Source of the DNA: Tistrella mobilis KA081020-065
GTDB lineage: Bacteria > Pseudomonadota > Alphaproteobacteria > Tistrellales > Tistrellaceae
DNA: 64,000 nucleotides
Direction: 5' to 3'
NCBI RefSeq assembly: GCF_000264455.2
Contig: NC_017956.1
Coordinates: 2,463,501 to 2,527,500, forward strand
Made by a program: the position numbers and the translations under genes. The notes under the pieces were generated by a model. The model ran no database searches, was not told the DNA's origin, and was given only the letters and a program-made list of their open reading frames with translations. Below, piece by piece: positions 8,901 through 16,006 of the stretch (within the stretch, counting starts at the first letter, position 1; the number at the start of each line of letters is the position of its first letter).

Positions 8901-10274
8901 GACGGTCTCGAGCTGGGCGTCCGAGAGCAATCCGTCCGCCACAAGGCCGGTCGGCAAGTGAGGCCGGTAGCTCGGCTTCGGCGGCGCGACCGAGGCCATC
9001 GCGGCCGACTGGACCAGCGGCGTCGGATGCGGCTGCGCGCCCGGGATGCGGATCGACTGGAGAGCGTAGCTCTCATAAAGCGCCTCGCTGATCGGCCGCC
9101 CCTCGGCCGGTGCCCAGTCGCAGGTCTCGTACTCGAGCTCGACGGCGTCGGCCGCCGCGGGTGCGAGCGGACGCGCCGCAGGCGCGCGCAGGCGCAAAGC
9201 CGGAGATGCGGCCTTGCGGAAAGCCGGGAGTGCGCCTGCCCGGCTTGGCGGGACCGCCGCGCGGGGCGGAACCTGCTCGGCGACCCATCCAAGCAAGGTG
9301 GCGGCGTCCGGCGCCATGCCGGGCGAGGCCGGGAAGGAGCAAGGATCGGCGGCCGGCACGCGGTCGATGACGGTGAGCCGCGTCTCGGTCGTGGTGCCGT
9401 GCCGCGCGTAGACGCGCCCCTCGATCGCCGCCGTGAACCGGATCGTCCCGCGCTCCTGCAGCCGCACGAAGGCGTCACGCCAGGCCGGGCTCTCGGGCGA
9501 GAGGTTCGCGCCGGTGATGGCGACGAGGCGACCGCCCGCGGCGAGACGGGCCAGCGCGGAAACGACATGGCGGAACGCGGCGTCGGCGACGCGACCCTCG
9601 ACATGCGCCCCGGCCGAGAAGGGCGGGTTCATCAGGACGACGGTCGGCCGGATGTCACTATCGAGCAGGTCGTGGATGTGCGCCGCGTCGTGACGGGTGA
9701 CTGGCGCGTCCGGGAACAGCTGATCGAGCAGCCCGGCCCGGGTCTCGGCGAGCTCGTTGAGGACGAGCGGCGCACCGGCGAGCTCGGCGAAGACGGCGAG
9801 GAGGCCGGTGCCGGCCGAGGGCTCCAGCACGAGGTCGTCGGGCGCGATCCCGGCAGCGAGGGTTGCAACGAAGCCGAGCGCGGTCGGCGTCGAGAACTGC
9901 TGGAGCGCCTGGCTCTCCTCCGAGCGGCGCGTCTGCGACGGCAACAGCGCCGCGACCTTCGCCAGCATGGCGAGCTGCGCCGCCGCCGTTCGGGCGCGCA
10001 TGGCCGGACCGAACTTGCGGAGAAAGAGGAGCTGCGCGACCTCGCACGCCTCGTAGGCGTCCTTCCAGCTCCAAAAGCCTTCCGCGTCGGAACCGCCGAA
10101 GGCGGCCTCCATCGCAGCGCGCAGCGCGCGGGCGTCGACCGCCTCGCCGCGGGCAAGGACGGGCAAGAGCCGCTCGCCGGCCCGGAACAGCGCGGCGGCA
10201 CGGTCGGCGGGGGATGACGCAGGCGGAAGCAACGGCGCGACCGGAGCCGCCGCCGACGAGGAGATCGGGGTCAT
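5931..10274 (-). CDS. strawberry-notch-type helicase fused to a DNA methylase-like domain
   Basis: A very large protein of about 1447 residues. An N-terminal class I methyltransferase fold has LEPSAGTGLLAVFAELAG and the catalytic NPPF motif (around 220). A superfamily 2 ATPase follows, with a GDGTGAGKG P-loop (around 505), the DESH box in VIVFDESHAMQN (around 611) and VSATGATTVHNLAY. The strawberry-notch C-terminal helicase half has FSDAGGTGRSYHADL and QGLGRTNRTNQAQ (around 1015). The ATG at 10274 is chosen because family homology starts nearby; the frame is open to 10382. Fused methylase plus Sno helicase is typical of alphaproteobacterial plasmids and phages. The role is unproven: element DNA modification, establishment or counter-defence are possible. 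Confidence 0.85.
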   Translation of the reverse strand: MTPISSSAAAPVAPLLPPASSPADRAAALFRAGERLLPVLARGEAVDARALRAAMEAAFGGSDAEGFWSWKDAYEACEVAQLLFLRKFGPAMRARTAAAQLAMLAKVAALLPSQTRRSEESQALQQFSTPTALGFVATLAAGIAPDDLVLEPSAGTGLLAVFAELAGAPLVLNELAETRAGLLDQLFPDAPVTRHDAAHIHDLLDSDIRPTVVLMNPPFSAGAHVEGRVADAAFRHVVSALARLAAGGRLVAITGANLSPESPAWRDAFVRLQERGTIRFTAAIEGRVYARHGTTTETRLTVIDRVPAADPCSFPASPGMAPDAATLLGWVAEQVPPRAAVPPSRAGALPAFRKAASPALRLRAPAARPLAPAAADAVELEYETCDWAPAEGRPISEALYESYALQSIRIPGAQPHPTPLVQSAAMASVAPPKPSYRPHLPTGLVADGLLSDAQLETVIYAGEAHSGHLAGSWTVDETFDQVSAAADDAEGAIRFRRGFMLGDGTGAGKGRQVAGIILDNWLKGRRRALWVSKSDTLIEDAQRDWSALGQERLLITPLSRFRQGTPIRLEQGVLFTTYATLRSDAREEKVSRVRQIVDWLGSDFDGVIVFDESHAMQNAAGGKGERGDQAPSQQGRAGLRLQHALPNARVLYVSATGATTVHNLAYAQRLGLWGGEDFPFATRPEFVQAIEAGGVAAMEVLARDLKSLGLYTARSLSYEGVEYELVEHELTPEQTRIYDAYAGAFEVIHNNLSAAMEAANITGAEGTLNRQAKSAARSAFESAKQRFFNHLITAIKTPTLIRSIERDLEAGHACVVQIVSTGEALMERRLAEIPTEEWGDVSVDITPREYVLDYLAHSFPTQLFEEFTDGEGNLSSRPVFRDGQPVQCREAVERRDRMIERLAALPPVQGALDQIVQRFGTEHVAEVTGRSRRIVRKIGSDGEMRLAVESRAGSANLAETSAFQDDDKRILIFSDAGGTGRSYHADLGAKNRRLRVHYLLEAGWKADAAIQGLGRTNRTNQAQPPLFRPIATDVKAEKRFLSTIARRLDTLGAITRGQRQTGGQGLFRADDNLESVYARAALRQLYMLLYAGKVEGCSLGRFEDATGLSLTDRDGSLKEELPPITQFLNRLLALTIDLQNTLFEVFEGLLRAKIEGAIASGTYDRGVETITAESLTVAERRTIYTHPGTGAETQVFTIARRDRNEPLTLSEALDRGRERGCRLLVNAKSHRAAVQVPAPSLVLDDGEVERRIRLVRPMERTSLAAAMLPATSWEEADEAAFARAWESELAELPEFTTSTMYVVTGLLLPIWRRLPDEGCRVYRLQTDEGERIIGRQVSPAWVAQAIGSNAPTMTAGDAWTAVLADGATLHLADGLTVRRATVMNATRVELAGFSDGMVDRLKATGLVSEIIAWKLRLFVPTGAQGPAILAALLDRHPLARVAARAAA

Positions 10275-10388
10275 GAGCTGAGCTTTCGGAGAGCGGGAGG
10301 GGAGCGGCCGGACGCGGCGCTCTCTCGACCCCGCCCGGCTCAACCCCGTCCCGGCCGACCTCTCCCTCTCTGACGCCCCCAAGAGAAA

Positions 10389-10416
10389 AGGCCCGACGCG
10401 GGGACGCGCCGGGCCT
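10389..10416 (-). terminator. hairpin between the DUF6927 and strawberry-notch genes
   Basis: Arms AGGCCCGACGCG and CGCGCCGGGCCT with a four-base loop. On the minus strand it is followed by TTTTCTCTT, so a rho-independent terminator or attenuator is likely. It is one of a series of similar GC hairpins between genes of this block. Confidence 0.6.
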
Positions 10417-10439
10417 GGAGGTGGACGGAACGGCTGCGC

Positions 10440-11039
10440 TCAGGCGCGCGGAGCGTCGACGAGCCGGTATTCCCGCCGTTTCACGTTCGGGATGCGGTAG
10501 AGCCCGCCGCGTTCGGGATCCCGGAACAGCACGGTGCGATGGCTGCGCCGGTTCTTCACGACCTCGAGCCGGTCGAAGCTGCGGCCGTCCGCGAAGGCGA
10601 CCGGCTCCTCGAACACGATCGTCTGCCCGGGCCGGGGCGTCGGCTTGGCAGCGAGTGCCTGACGCGCCGCCGCGTTTTGGCGGCAGCGGGCACGCCACTT
10701 CACGGCAAAGGGCCGATCGGTCGGCGTCAGGAGGTCGAGGATCGACTCCGGGCAGTCGGCCTCGCAAGGCCCCATGCCCTCGTCCATATCCTTGTAGCCG
10801 AAAATATAGCCCTCGCGGTCGCGCGGGTTGTAGCGGACGAGGCATACGGCGGCGAAAACCTCGCGCTGTCCGCTGTCCGTCCGGATGTGCTCGATGGCGG
10901 CATAGTAGACGCGCATGCCGACGAGCGCCGATTTGAGCACGGTCGAGCGATGGTCGGGACGCTCATAGGTGAACTGAGCGTCGAGATATTGGCGCGGGCC
11001 GGAATGGCCCTGGAGGGACTGCATGTAGAGCCAGCCCAT
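10440..11039 (-). CDS. DUF6927-like conserved hypothetical protein
   Basis: A 199-residue soluble protein starting MGWLYMQSLQGHSGPRQYLD, with YYAAIEHIRTDSGQREVFAA, a RDREGYIFGYKDMDEGMGP segment, PESILDLLTPTD and a C-terminal segment rich in Arg and aromatic residues. This matches, from memory, the DUF6927 family found on alphaproteobacterial plasmids and ICEs. No catalytic motif is evident. An AAAGGAAC ribosome-binding site precedes the ATG. It is flanked by GC hairpins on both sides. Confidence 0.7.
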   Translation of the reverse strand: MGWLYMQSLQGHSGPRQYLDAQFTYERPDHRSTVLKSALVGMRVYYAAIEHIRTDSGQREVFAAVCLVRYNPRDREGYIFGYKDMDEGMGPCEADCPESILDLLTPTDRPFAVKWRARCRQNAAARQALAAKPTPRPGQTIVFEEPVAFADGRSFDRLEVVKNRRSHRTVLFRDPERGGLYRIPNVKRREYRLVDAPRA

Positions 11040-11072
11040 GGCGTGGTTCCTTTCTCATGGTCGTGAAATGCT

Positions 11073-11100
11073 AAGAGCCCGGCGCGACGGCCGGGCTCTT
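11073..11100 (-). terminator. hairpin between the DUF6915 and DUF6927 genes
   Basis: Perfect arms AAGAGCCCGG and CCGGGCTCTT with an eight-base loop. On the minus strand the tail is only weakly T-rich (AGCATTTC). It could be a terminator, an attenuator or an mRNA-stabilising hairpin. Confidence 0.5.
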
Positions 11101-11124
11101 CGAGGGTGGTTGGGTGATGAGAGG

Positions 11125-11499
11125 TCAGGCGGCGGAGGCCGCCGTCGCCGCGAACGGGTCGACGTCGCGGTGGATCGGCTGGGCGCGGCCCATCCAGGGT
11201 TCGGCCCGGATGCAGCGCACCCAGTCGGCGAAGCTCGGGATGAAGCCGAGATCCTCGCGCACATGCTGTTCGCCGATCAGCCGCACCGGCACGACGCGGC
11301 CGGTCGAGATTGTGATGGTCGCGCCGAAGAAGCGCTCCAGCATGAAGATGCCTTCGGCATGGTGCCGGAGCGCCCGGTGGCGGAAGTCGGCCGTGATCGC
11401 CTTCGACTCGTCGAACCACTGGTGCAGGGCGAGGTAGTCTTCGGCCGTCCCGCCCCATTTCCTCGCCGAGGAGAGCGCGTGGTGATAGCAATGTCCCAT
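11125..11499 (-). CDS. DUF6915-like conserved hypothetical protein
   Basis: A 124-residue protein: MGHCYHHALSSARKWGGTAE, LALHQWFDESKAITADFRHR, ALRHHAEGIFMLERFFG, VPVRLIGEQHVREDLGFIPS, FADWVRCIRAEPWM. The His-rich start and the DFRHRALRHHAEGIF core fit DUF6915 as I recall it; function unknown. The ATG at 11499 lies 10 bases after the preceding stop, and GAGGAGG within that overlap region serves as ribosome-binding site, so it is probably coupled to the upstream DUF6878 gene. Confidence 0.7.
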   Translation of the reverse strand: MGHCYHHALSSARKWGGTAEDYLALHQWFDESKAITADFRHRALRHHAEGIFMLERFFGATITISTGRVVPVRLIGEQHVREDLGFIPSFADWVRCIRAEPWMGRAQPIHRDVDPFAATAASAA

Positions 11500-11509
11500 C
11501 GCGCCCTCC

Positions 11510-12001
11510 TCAGAACTCGTGCTCGGAATATTCGGTGTCGATGAAGCGCTCGTTGTATTCGAGCGTGATGGTCCGGGCGGCGACGTCGAAGGTGAATTCG
11601 CCATAGGCGCCCTCGTTGTCCTCCCAACCGCCGTGCGTCTGTTCGAGAAATCGGTAGGCCATCTCCTCGATCGCCCCGTGGACCGGGAGCCTCTGCCGCT
11701 CCGGCTCGGTGCCTTCCCACGGCGCCTTGGCGATCTCGATCGCATCGGCGGGCAGAGCGACGTCGTTGTTGTGCGCGTCGCGCGCCTCGACGGACTCGAT
11801 CTGGCCAGAGTCGCCGCAACCGTCGAAGGTCACGAGGACGATGACGATGCCGGCGGCTTCGAGCGCGCCGAACAGTGCGGCCTTGTTGGCCGGGAGCAGC
11901 TCCGCCGCGAGGCGGTCACGCTCGGCTTCCCGAGCGAGGTAGGCGGAGTAATCGGGGCTGATGGTCGGGGCGGACGCAGCCGCCTGAGTGGTGTCGGTCA
12001 T
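11510..12001 (-). CDS. DUF6878-like conserved hypothetical protein
   Basis: A 163-residue protein with a helical N-terminus (AREAERDRLAAELLPANKAAL), then GIVIVLVTFDGCGDSGQIES, a short insert, RLPVHGAIEEMAYRFLEQTH, GGWEDNEGAYGEFTFDVAA and TITLEYNERFIDTEYSEHEF. The FDGCGDSGQIE and GGWEDNEGAYGEF signatures fit DUF6878 (unknown function), a regular partner of ParB- and ArdC-type genes. An AGATAACAC spacer with GGAG serves the ATG at 12001. Confidence 0.7.
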   Translation of the reverse strand: MTDTTQAAASAPTISPDYSAYLAREAERDRLAAELLPANKAALFGALEAAGIVIVLVTFDGCGDSGQIESVEARDAHNNDVALPADAIEIAKAPWEGTEPERQRLPVHGAIEEMAYRFLEQTHGGWEDNEGAYGEFTFDVAARTITLEYNERFIDTEYSEHEF

Positions 12002-12023
12002 GTGTTATCTCCAGAAATGACGA

Positions 12024-12044
12024 AGCCCGGCGCGTGGCCGGGCT
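12024..12044 (-). terminator. hairpin between the DUF5983-like and DUF6878 genes
   Basis: Arms AGCCCGGC and GCCGGGCT with a five-base loop. It shares the AGCCCGGC core with the hairpin at 11073-11100. No T tract follows on the minus strand, so intrinsic termination is uncertain. Confidence 0.5.
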
Positions 12045-12070
12045 CGCGGGGTTGGTCGGTGCGGTGGTGG

Positions 12071-12637
12071 TCAGTAGCCGAAGCGCCAGCTCGGCCAGTC
12101 CTGGCCGTTGTCGGACGCGGCGAGCGCCTGATCGAGGTAAGCCGGGTCGCCCTCGACGACCTTCGGGTCGGTGACAGGCGTCTCGTCGATCACGACGACC
12201 CTGGTCACCGTGTCGTCCTCCACCTCGACATGGACCGGGACGAGATAGGAGAAGACGACCCGTTGCGGCTCGGCCGACGCAGTTCCCCCTCGGCCCGGTC
12301 TTGATGGCTCGTCCGGGTGCTCAAACACGGGTAGATCGAGCAGCGGTTCAAGGTCGGCGTCGAAGAGCACCCAAGCGGCGTCGCTCGCATGCGCTTCGCG
12401 CAGCACGGCGAGAAGCGACGCGGGCAGGCCCTCGGTTTCTCCATCCTCAACGATGCCGGTGTGAACCCAGCAGCCGTAAGAGTGCGGCTCGACGATGAGG
12501 CCATGCCAGGGGTCCTCGGGATCGTAGCGCGAGCCGCCTGGCCGGCCGGGGCCGGTCTCGGCGAGGTGGAGGAGCTTGGCATAGGTCTCGGGCTCGAGAT
12601 GCAGCACCGAGACCTCGCCGTAACGGCGGGTATCCAT
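12071..12637 (-). CDS. DUF5983-like conserved hypothetical protein
   Basis: A 188-residue protein. The N-terminal domain (VSVLHLEPETYAKLLHLAE, YGCWVHTGIVEDGETEG, LLAVLREAHASDAAWVLFDA) resembles DUF5983. A C-terminal 65-residue module follows (VVFSYLVPVHVEVEDDTVTR, VVVIDETPVTDPKVVEGDP, ending WPSWRFGY). The ATG at 12637 has AAGGAGA upstream and is preferred to the in-frame codon at 12703, which overlaps the ParB stop. No function is known. It lies directly downstream of the ParB-like gene. Confidence 0.6.
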   Translation of the reverse strand: MDTRRYGEVSVLHLEPETYAKLLHLAETGPGRPGGSRYDPEDPWHGLIVEPHSYGCWVHTGIVEDGETEGLPASLLAVLREAHASDAAWVLFDADLEPLLDLPVFEHPDEPSRPGRGGTASAEPQRVVFSYLVPVHVEVEDDTVTRVVVIDETPVTDPKVVEGDPAYLDQALAASDNGQDWPSWRFGY

Positions 12638-12661
12638 GGAATGTCTCCTTTGGAAGAGAAG

Positions 12662-12692
12662 CTGCCGGGGCGCGATGGGCGCACCCCGGCAG
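12662..12692 (-). terminator. hairpin after the ParB-like gene
   Basis: Arms CTGCCGGGG and CCCCGGCAG with inner GCGC pairing. It lies 8 bases past the ParB stop and 25 bases before the next start. On the minus strand it is followed by CTTCTCTTCC rather than a T run. Confidence 0.5.
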
Positions 12693-12699
12693 ACGACGC

Positions 12700-14856
12700 T
12701 CACTCGGCGGCGATCGCGTGGACCGGATCGGACTCCTCGCCCTGAGCGGACCCATCCTCGTCATCGGTGAGGAAGGCCGGCAGCTCGGCGGCATCGGCCT
12801 CGGGCTGCTCGGCTTCGACGGACTGCTCCGGACCGCCGGGCGTGCGCAGCGGCTCGGGCACCCAGTCCGTGTCGGCGAGGAGCCGTTCGGCCTCCTTCGC
12901 CATGTCGCCCTTCTTCAGGTGGTCGATGAGCTGCGCGGCCTGCTCACCCTTCGCCTCGCGCACCGCCTCCAGGATCCGGCCCTTGGTGACGCGGCCGAGA
13001 TAGTTCTCGACCGTCGGCGTCCAGCCGGCCTCGGCCATGTCGAGGTTGACCGCCCGGGCGAGCCGGTCGGCTTGGCGCATGCGGCGCTCGAGCCCGTGCT
13101 GGGAGAGGCCCGCGCCGCCGTAGCGGTCGACCTTCTCGAACAGGGCGTTGACGCCGTAGCTGACGCAGTGCGCCAGCAGCGCCAGCCGGCTCGCCTCGTC
13201 GAGCGCGTCGAGCCAGTCCCACAGCGCCTGGTCGTCGCCGACCGGCATGTCCGCCGCCCACGCCTTCCGCCGCTCGTCGACGGAACGGGCCGACGGGCTG
13301 TCCTTCAGGTCCGCCGCTTGCGCCGAGAAGAAGACGTGACGGACCGACACCTCGAGGCACCCGCCCGCGGTCGAGGTGCGGACGAAGGTGTCGGTGACGA
13401 GCTTGTGCAAGAGCGCGGTGAGCGCGACGTGCGGATCGTTCGCGACGGCGTCGCGCAGCGCCAGCGTGCGATGGGCAGTGAGCTCCATCATCAGCCGCTC
13501 GGGCAGCGGCTTCAGGCCCTCGTCCTCCTCCGGCTCGGGCTCGCTCGCCCCGCCGATGGTGATGACGGCGCGCTGCACGGCGGGCGACGTGCCGACATCG
13601 GTGCCGGACGCGACGGTCGCCTCGTCCCCGTCCGCGCCGGCGGCCGAAACCTCCGGCTCGACAGGCGCCTCGTCCTCGGGCCGCACGAAGCCGCGCTCGA
13701 CCTTCAGGTTGCCCATGCTGTCGATGCTGACGAACGCGCCGGCGCGCGCCACCTCGGCCGCCTCGAAGGACGGCGGACGGTTATGGAAGGCATCGAGCGC
13801 CGCCTCGATCTCGCCAAGCCGCTGGTCGATCTCGTCCGGCAGGTCGTCGGGTGAGTCGGCATACTCCTCCTCAAGCGCGCCGTACTCCTGCTGGAGCGCG
13901 TCGTAGGTCGCCTGCTCTTCGTCGGTGAGCACCGGCCCCGTCGCCCGCAGCCGCCGCAGACCCGCGCTGTGGCCATAGGGGAAGTCGGTCGCGACCTCGA
14001 TCCACTTCCAGCCCTCGTCGGCGATCGTCTGCGCTTCCGCCTGCAGCTTCTCGACGACGAGCCGGTCGAGCAGCGCCGGATCCTGCAGCCAGCCGCCGTC
14101 GTCATGCTGGAACAGGTCGCGCAGCACCACGCCGCAGGCTTCCTCGTAGGCCGCGACTCCGACGAACTGGGCGCGGCGGTCGGAGGCGCGCACGGCGCCC
14201 TCGGTCAGCATGCGCCGGACCTGGTAGGGCTCCTTGTAGGGCTGGCGGGCGAGCGCCTCCCAGACCTGTTCCTGGCGGGCGTGGTCGTTCGTCACGGTGA
14301 ACGCCATCAGGAGATCGAGCGTGATCCCGTCCTCGGCGTAGAGGTCGAGGAGCTTGGGGCTCACCGCCGCGAGCCGCAGGCGCTGCTTCACCACCGCGGG
14401 CGTCACGAAGAAGCGGGCCGCGATGTCCTCCTCGGACTGGCCTTGCTCGCGCAAGGACTGGAAGGCGCGGAACTGGTCGAGCGGATGCAGGTCGACGCGC
14501 CGGACGTTCTCGGCCAGCGAATCCTCCTCAGCCGAGATGCCGTCGTCCGCCGTCTTGACGACGCACGGGACCGGGGCGGTCTTGGCGAGGCGCTTCTGCT
14601 TCACCAGCAGTTCGAGGGCGCGGTAGCGCCGGCCGCCGGCCGGCACCTCGAACATGCCGGTCTCCTGGCCCTCGCCGTCGAGCACGGGCCGGACGCTGAG
14701 GCCTTGCAGCAGACCCCGCCGGGCGATGTCTTCGGCGAGCTCCTCGATCGAGATCCCGGCCTTCACGCGCCGGACGTTCGACTGGGAGAGGATGAGCTTG
14801 TTGAACGGGATGTCCCGGGACGCGCTCAGGACGATCTTCTTGGCAGCTTGAGCCAT
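12700..14856 (-). CDS. ParB/RepB/Spo0J-family nuclease-like protein
   Basis: A 718-residue protein. The N-terminal ParB/Srx fold has LILSQSNVRRVKAGISIEEL, VPAGGRRYRALELL (around 72-85) and LAENVRRVDLHPLDQFRAF (around 113-131, the ENVRR box). A central HTH region (QSEEDIAARFFVTPAVVKQR) follows. The long acidic linker and the large C-terminal domain (around 440-660) are typical of plasmid ParB-like proteins with antirestriction or partition roles rather than chromosomal ParB (about 290 residues). There is no ParA next to it, so simple partition is doubtful. The 5' leader resembles that of ardC. Confidence 0.85.
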   Translation of the reverse strand: MAQAAKKIVLSASRDIPFNKLILSQSNVRRVKAGISIEELAEDIARRGLLQGLSVRPVLDGEGQETGMFEVPAGGRRYRALELLVKQKRLAKTAPVPCVVKTADDGISAEEDSLAENVRRVDLHPLDQFRAFQSLREQGQSEEDIAARFFVTPAVVKQRLRLAAVSPKLLDLYAEDGITLDLLMAFTVTNDHARQEQVWEALARQPYKEPYQVRRMLTEGAVRASDRRAQFVGVAAYEEACGVVLRDLFQHDDGGWLQDPALLDRLVVEKLQAEAQTIADEGWKWIEVATDFPYGHSAGLRRLRATGPVLTDEEQATYDALQQEYGALEEEYADSPDDLPDEIDQRLGEIEAALDAFHNRPPSFEAAEVARAGAFVSIDSMGNLKVERGFVRPEDEAPVEPEVSAAGADGDEATVASGTDVGTSPAVQRAVITIGGASEPEPEEDEGLKPLPERLMMELTAHRTLALRDAVANDPHVALTALLHKLVTDTFVRTSTAGGCLEVSVRHVFFSAQAADLKDSPSARSVDERRKAWAADMPVGDDQALWDWLDALDEASRLALLAHCVSYGVNALFEKVDRYGGAGLSQHGLERRMRQADRLARAVNLDMAEAGWTPTVENYLGRVTKGRILEAVREAKGEQAAQLIDHLKKGDMAKEAERLLADTDWVPEPLRTPGGPEQSVEAEQPEADAAELPAFLTDDEDGSAQGEESDPVHAIAAE

Positions 14857-14957
14857 GGTCAGTCTCCATGACGGGCCGGCCGAGAGCCTCTCTCTCGGCC
14901 TCCCAGCCCGTCACGAAGCCCGGCGCAGCCCTCTTCCTCTCGGGAGAGCCGCGCCGG
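14857..14957 (-). promoter_or_regulatory. leader of the ParB-like gene, shared with ardC
   Basis: Counting from each start codon, about 49 of 61 bases match the ardC leader by hand alignment, without gaps, including TCTCCATGACGGGCCGGCCG and CCCGTCAC. It also contains stems CGAGAG/CTCTCG (14881-14897) and CCGGCGC/GCGCCGG (14920-14957). Likely a common regulatory leader; no regulator is known. Confidence 0.55.
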
Positions 14958-15036
14958 AGACTAGGAAGAACAGGGCCGGCGGCACGCGCCGAGCCTGCGG
15001 CGCACCGCCGACAGTCGGGCCACGTCGATGCTGCCG

Positions 15037-15837
15037 CTAGAGCCGGAGGACCAACGGGCAGTGATCCGACACCTCTGGCTCGTAGGTCACCTCGAAGCCC
15101 GCGAAGTCGCCGATGCGGTCGATGAGCATGTAGTCGGCGAACCGGCCGGGCTTCGCGTAGTGCGAGCTGCGCGTGCTCTCGAACCCGAACCTGGTTACCA
15201 GCTCGGTGAGCCCGGCTCCTTTGAGGATCGCCAGAGTCTCGCTGTCGGGTTCGACGTTGAAGTCGCCGCACACAACCCTGAGGTCGCCGGCCTCGGAGAC
15301 TCGGTCAGAGAGCTCCAGCAGGCGACGGGCCTGCTTGGCCCGCTCCGGCGTGTCCATCTTGCCCCTGAGATCGCGCAGGCCGTGCATGTGCGCGATGCTG
15401 ACGGTCCTATCTCGCCCGTAGTCGTAGACCCGGACCGCGTGGGCGCTGCGGGACCTCGGATGGTCGCCGTACCCATGGGCTGAGAACGACTTGTGGACAA
15501 AGCCCTGAGCCTGCGCGATCACGGGAAGCGACCTGTGCACGAACGTCGCGAGCCCCCATTGCGAGGGGATCGAGACGTCGCCGTCCCAGAGGACACCCTG
15601 CGCGGCGGGGCAGAAGTAGGCGACGTGGTTGGGCAGCGCCGACGCGACGTCCCGGAAGAAGTTGGCGCGCTGCGGCAGCACGTGGTCGCCGTCGCGATAG
15701 GTCAGCCAGTCCTTTTCCGTCTCGGGGCTGTGCACGACCTCCTGAAGACACAGAACGTCGGGGCGCTCGGAGCCGACATACTGCACGAGCGTCTGATGCA
15801 GCTTCCCGCCCCAACCGTTCAAACACATCACCTGCAT
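15037..15837 (-). CDS. endonuclease/exonuclease/phosphatase (EEP) family protein
   Basis: A 266-residue protein with EEP-fold motifs in order: the metal-binding Asn in MCLNGWGGKL, Glu in VLCLQEVVHS, His in SIAHMHGLRDLRG, Asp and Asn in VVCGDFNVEPDSE, and the terminal SDH in EVSDHCPLVL. EEP enzymes cleave phosphodiester or phosphomonoester bonds; the substrate cannot be told from sequence. No signal peptide is seen, so action is cytoplasmic, with nucleic acid a reasonable but unproven target. The ATG at 15837 follows AGGAGC; the frame is open to 15993. It sits between ardC and the ParB-like gene in the same orientation. Confidence 0.8.
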   Translation of the reverse strand: MQVMCLNGWGGKLHQTLVQYVGSERPDVLCLQEVVHSPETEKDWLTYRDGDHVLPQRANFFRDVASALPNHVAYFCPAAQGVLWDGDVSIPSQWGLATFVHRSLPVIAQAQGFVHKSFSAHGYGDHPRSRSAHAVRVYDYGRDRTVSIAHMHGLRDLRGKMDTPERAKQARRLLELSDRVSEAGDLRVVCGDFNVEPDSETLAILKGAGLTELVTRFGFESTRSSHYAKPGRFADYMLIDRIGDFAGFEVTYEPEVSDHCPLVLRL

Positions 15838-16006
15838 TCGTTCTGCTCCTGACGAAGGCCAGCTCCGAGCGGCGCGGGACTTTAGTTCGCGGCCCGGCTC
15901 GGACAAACCGTGGACTTTCGCTTCCGCCGTGGCGCGGCTCGCCGACGGTCGGGTGACCGGGAAGCACCCGACATGGCTAGGCGCGCGACCCACGCGGCGG
16001 AACCGA

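Noticed and set aside
6717-10217. Open frame of 1166 codons on the plus strand antisense to the strawberry-notch gene
   Set aside because: It mirrors the GC-rich codons of the real gene, has low-complexity Arg/Gly/Asp-rich composition and no recognisable motif.
12700-14856. Chromosome or plasmid partition locus (parAB)
   Set aside because: There is no ParA gene beside it, and the protein is more than twice the size of partition ParB.
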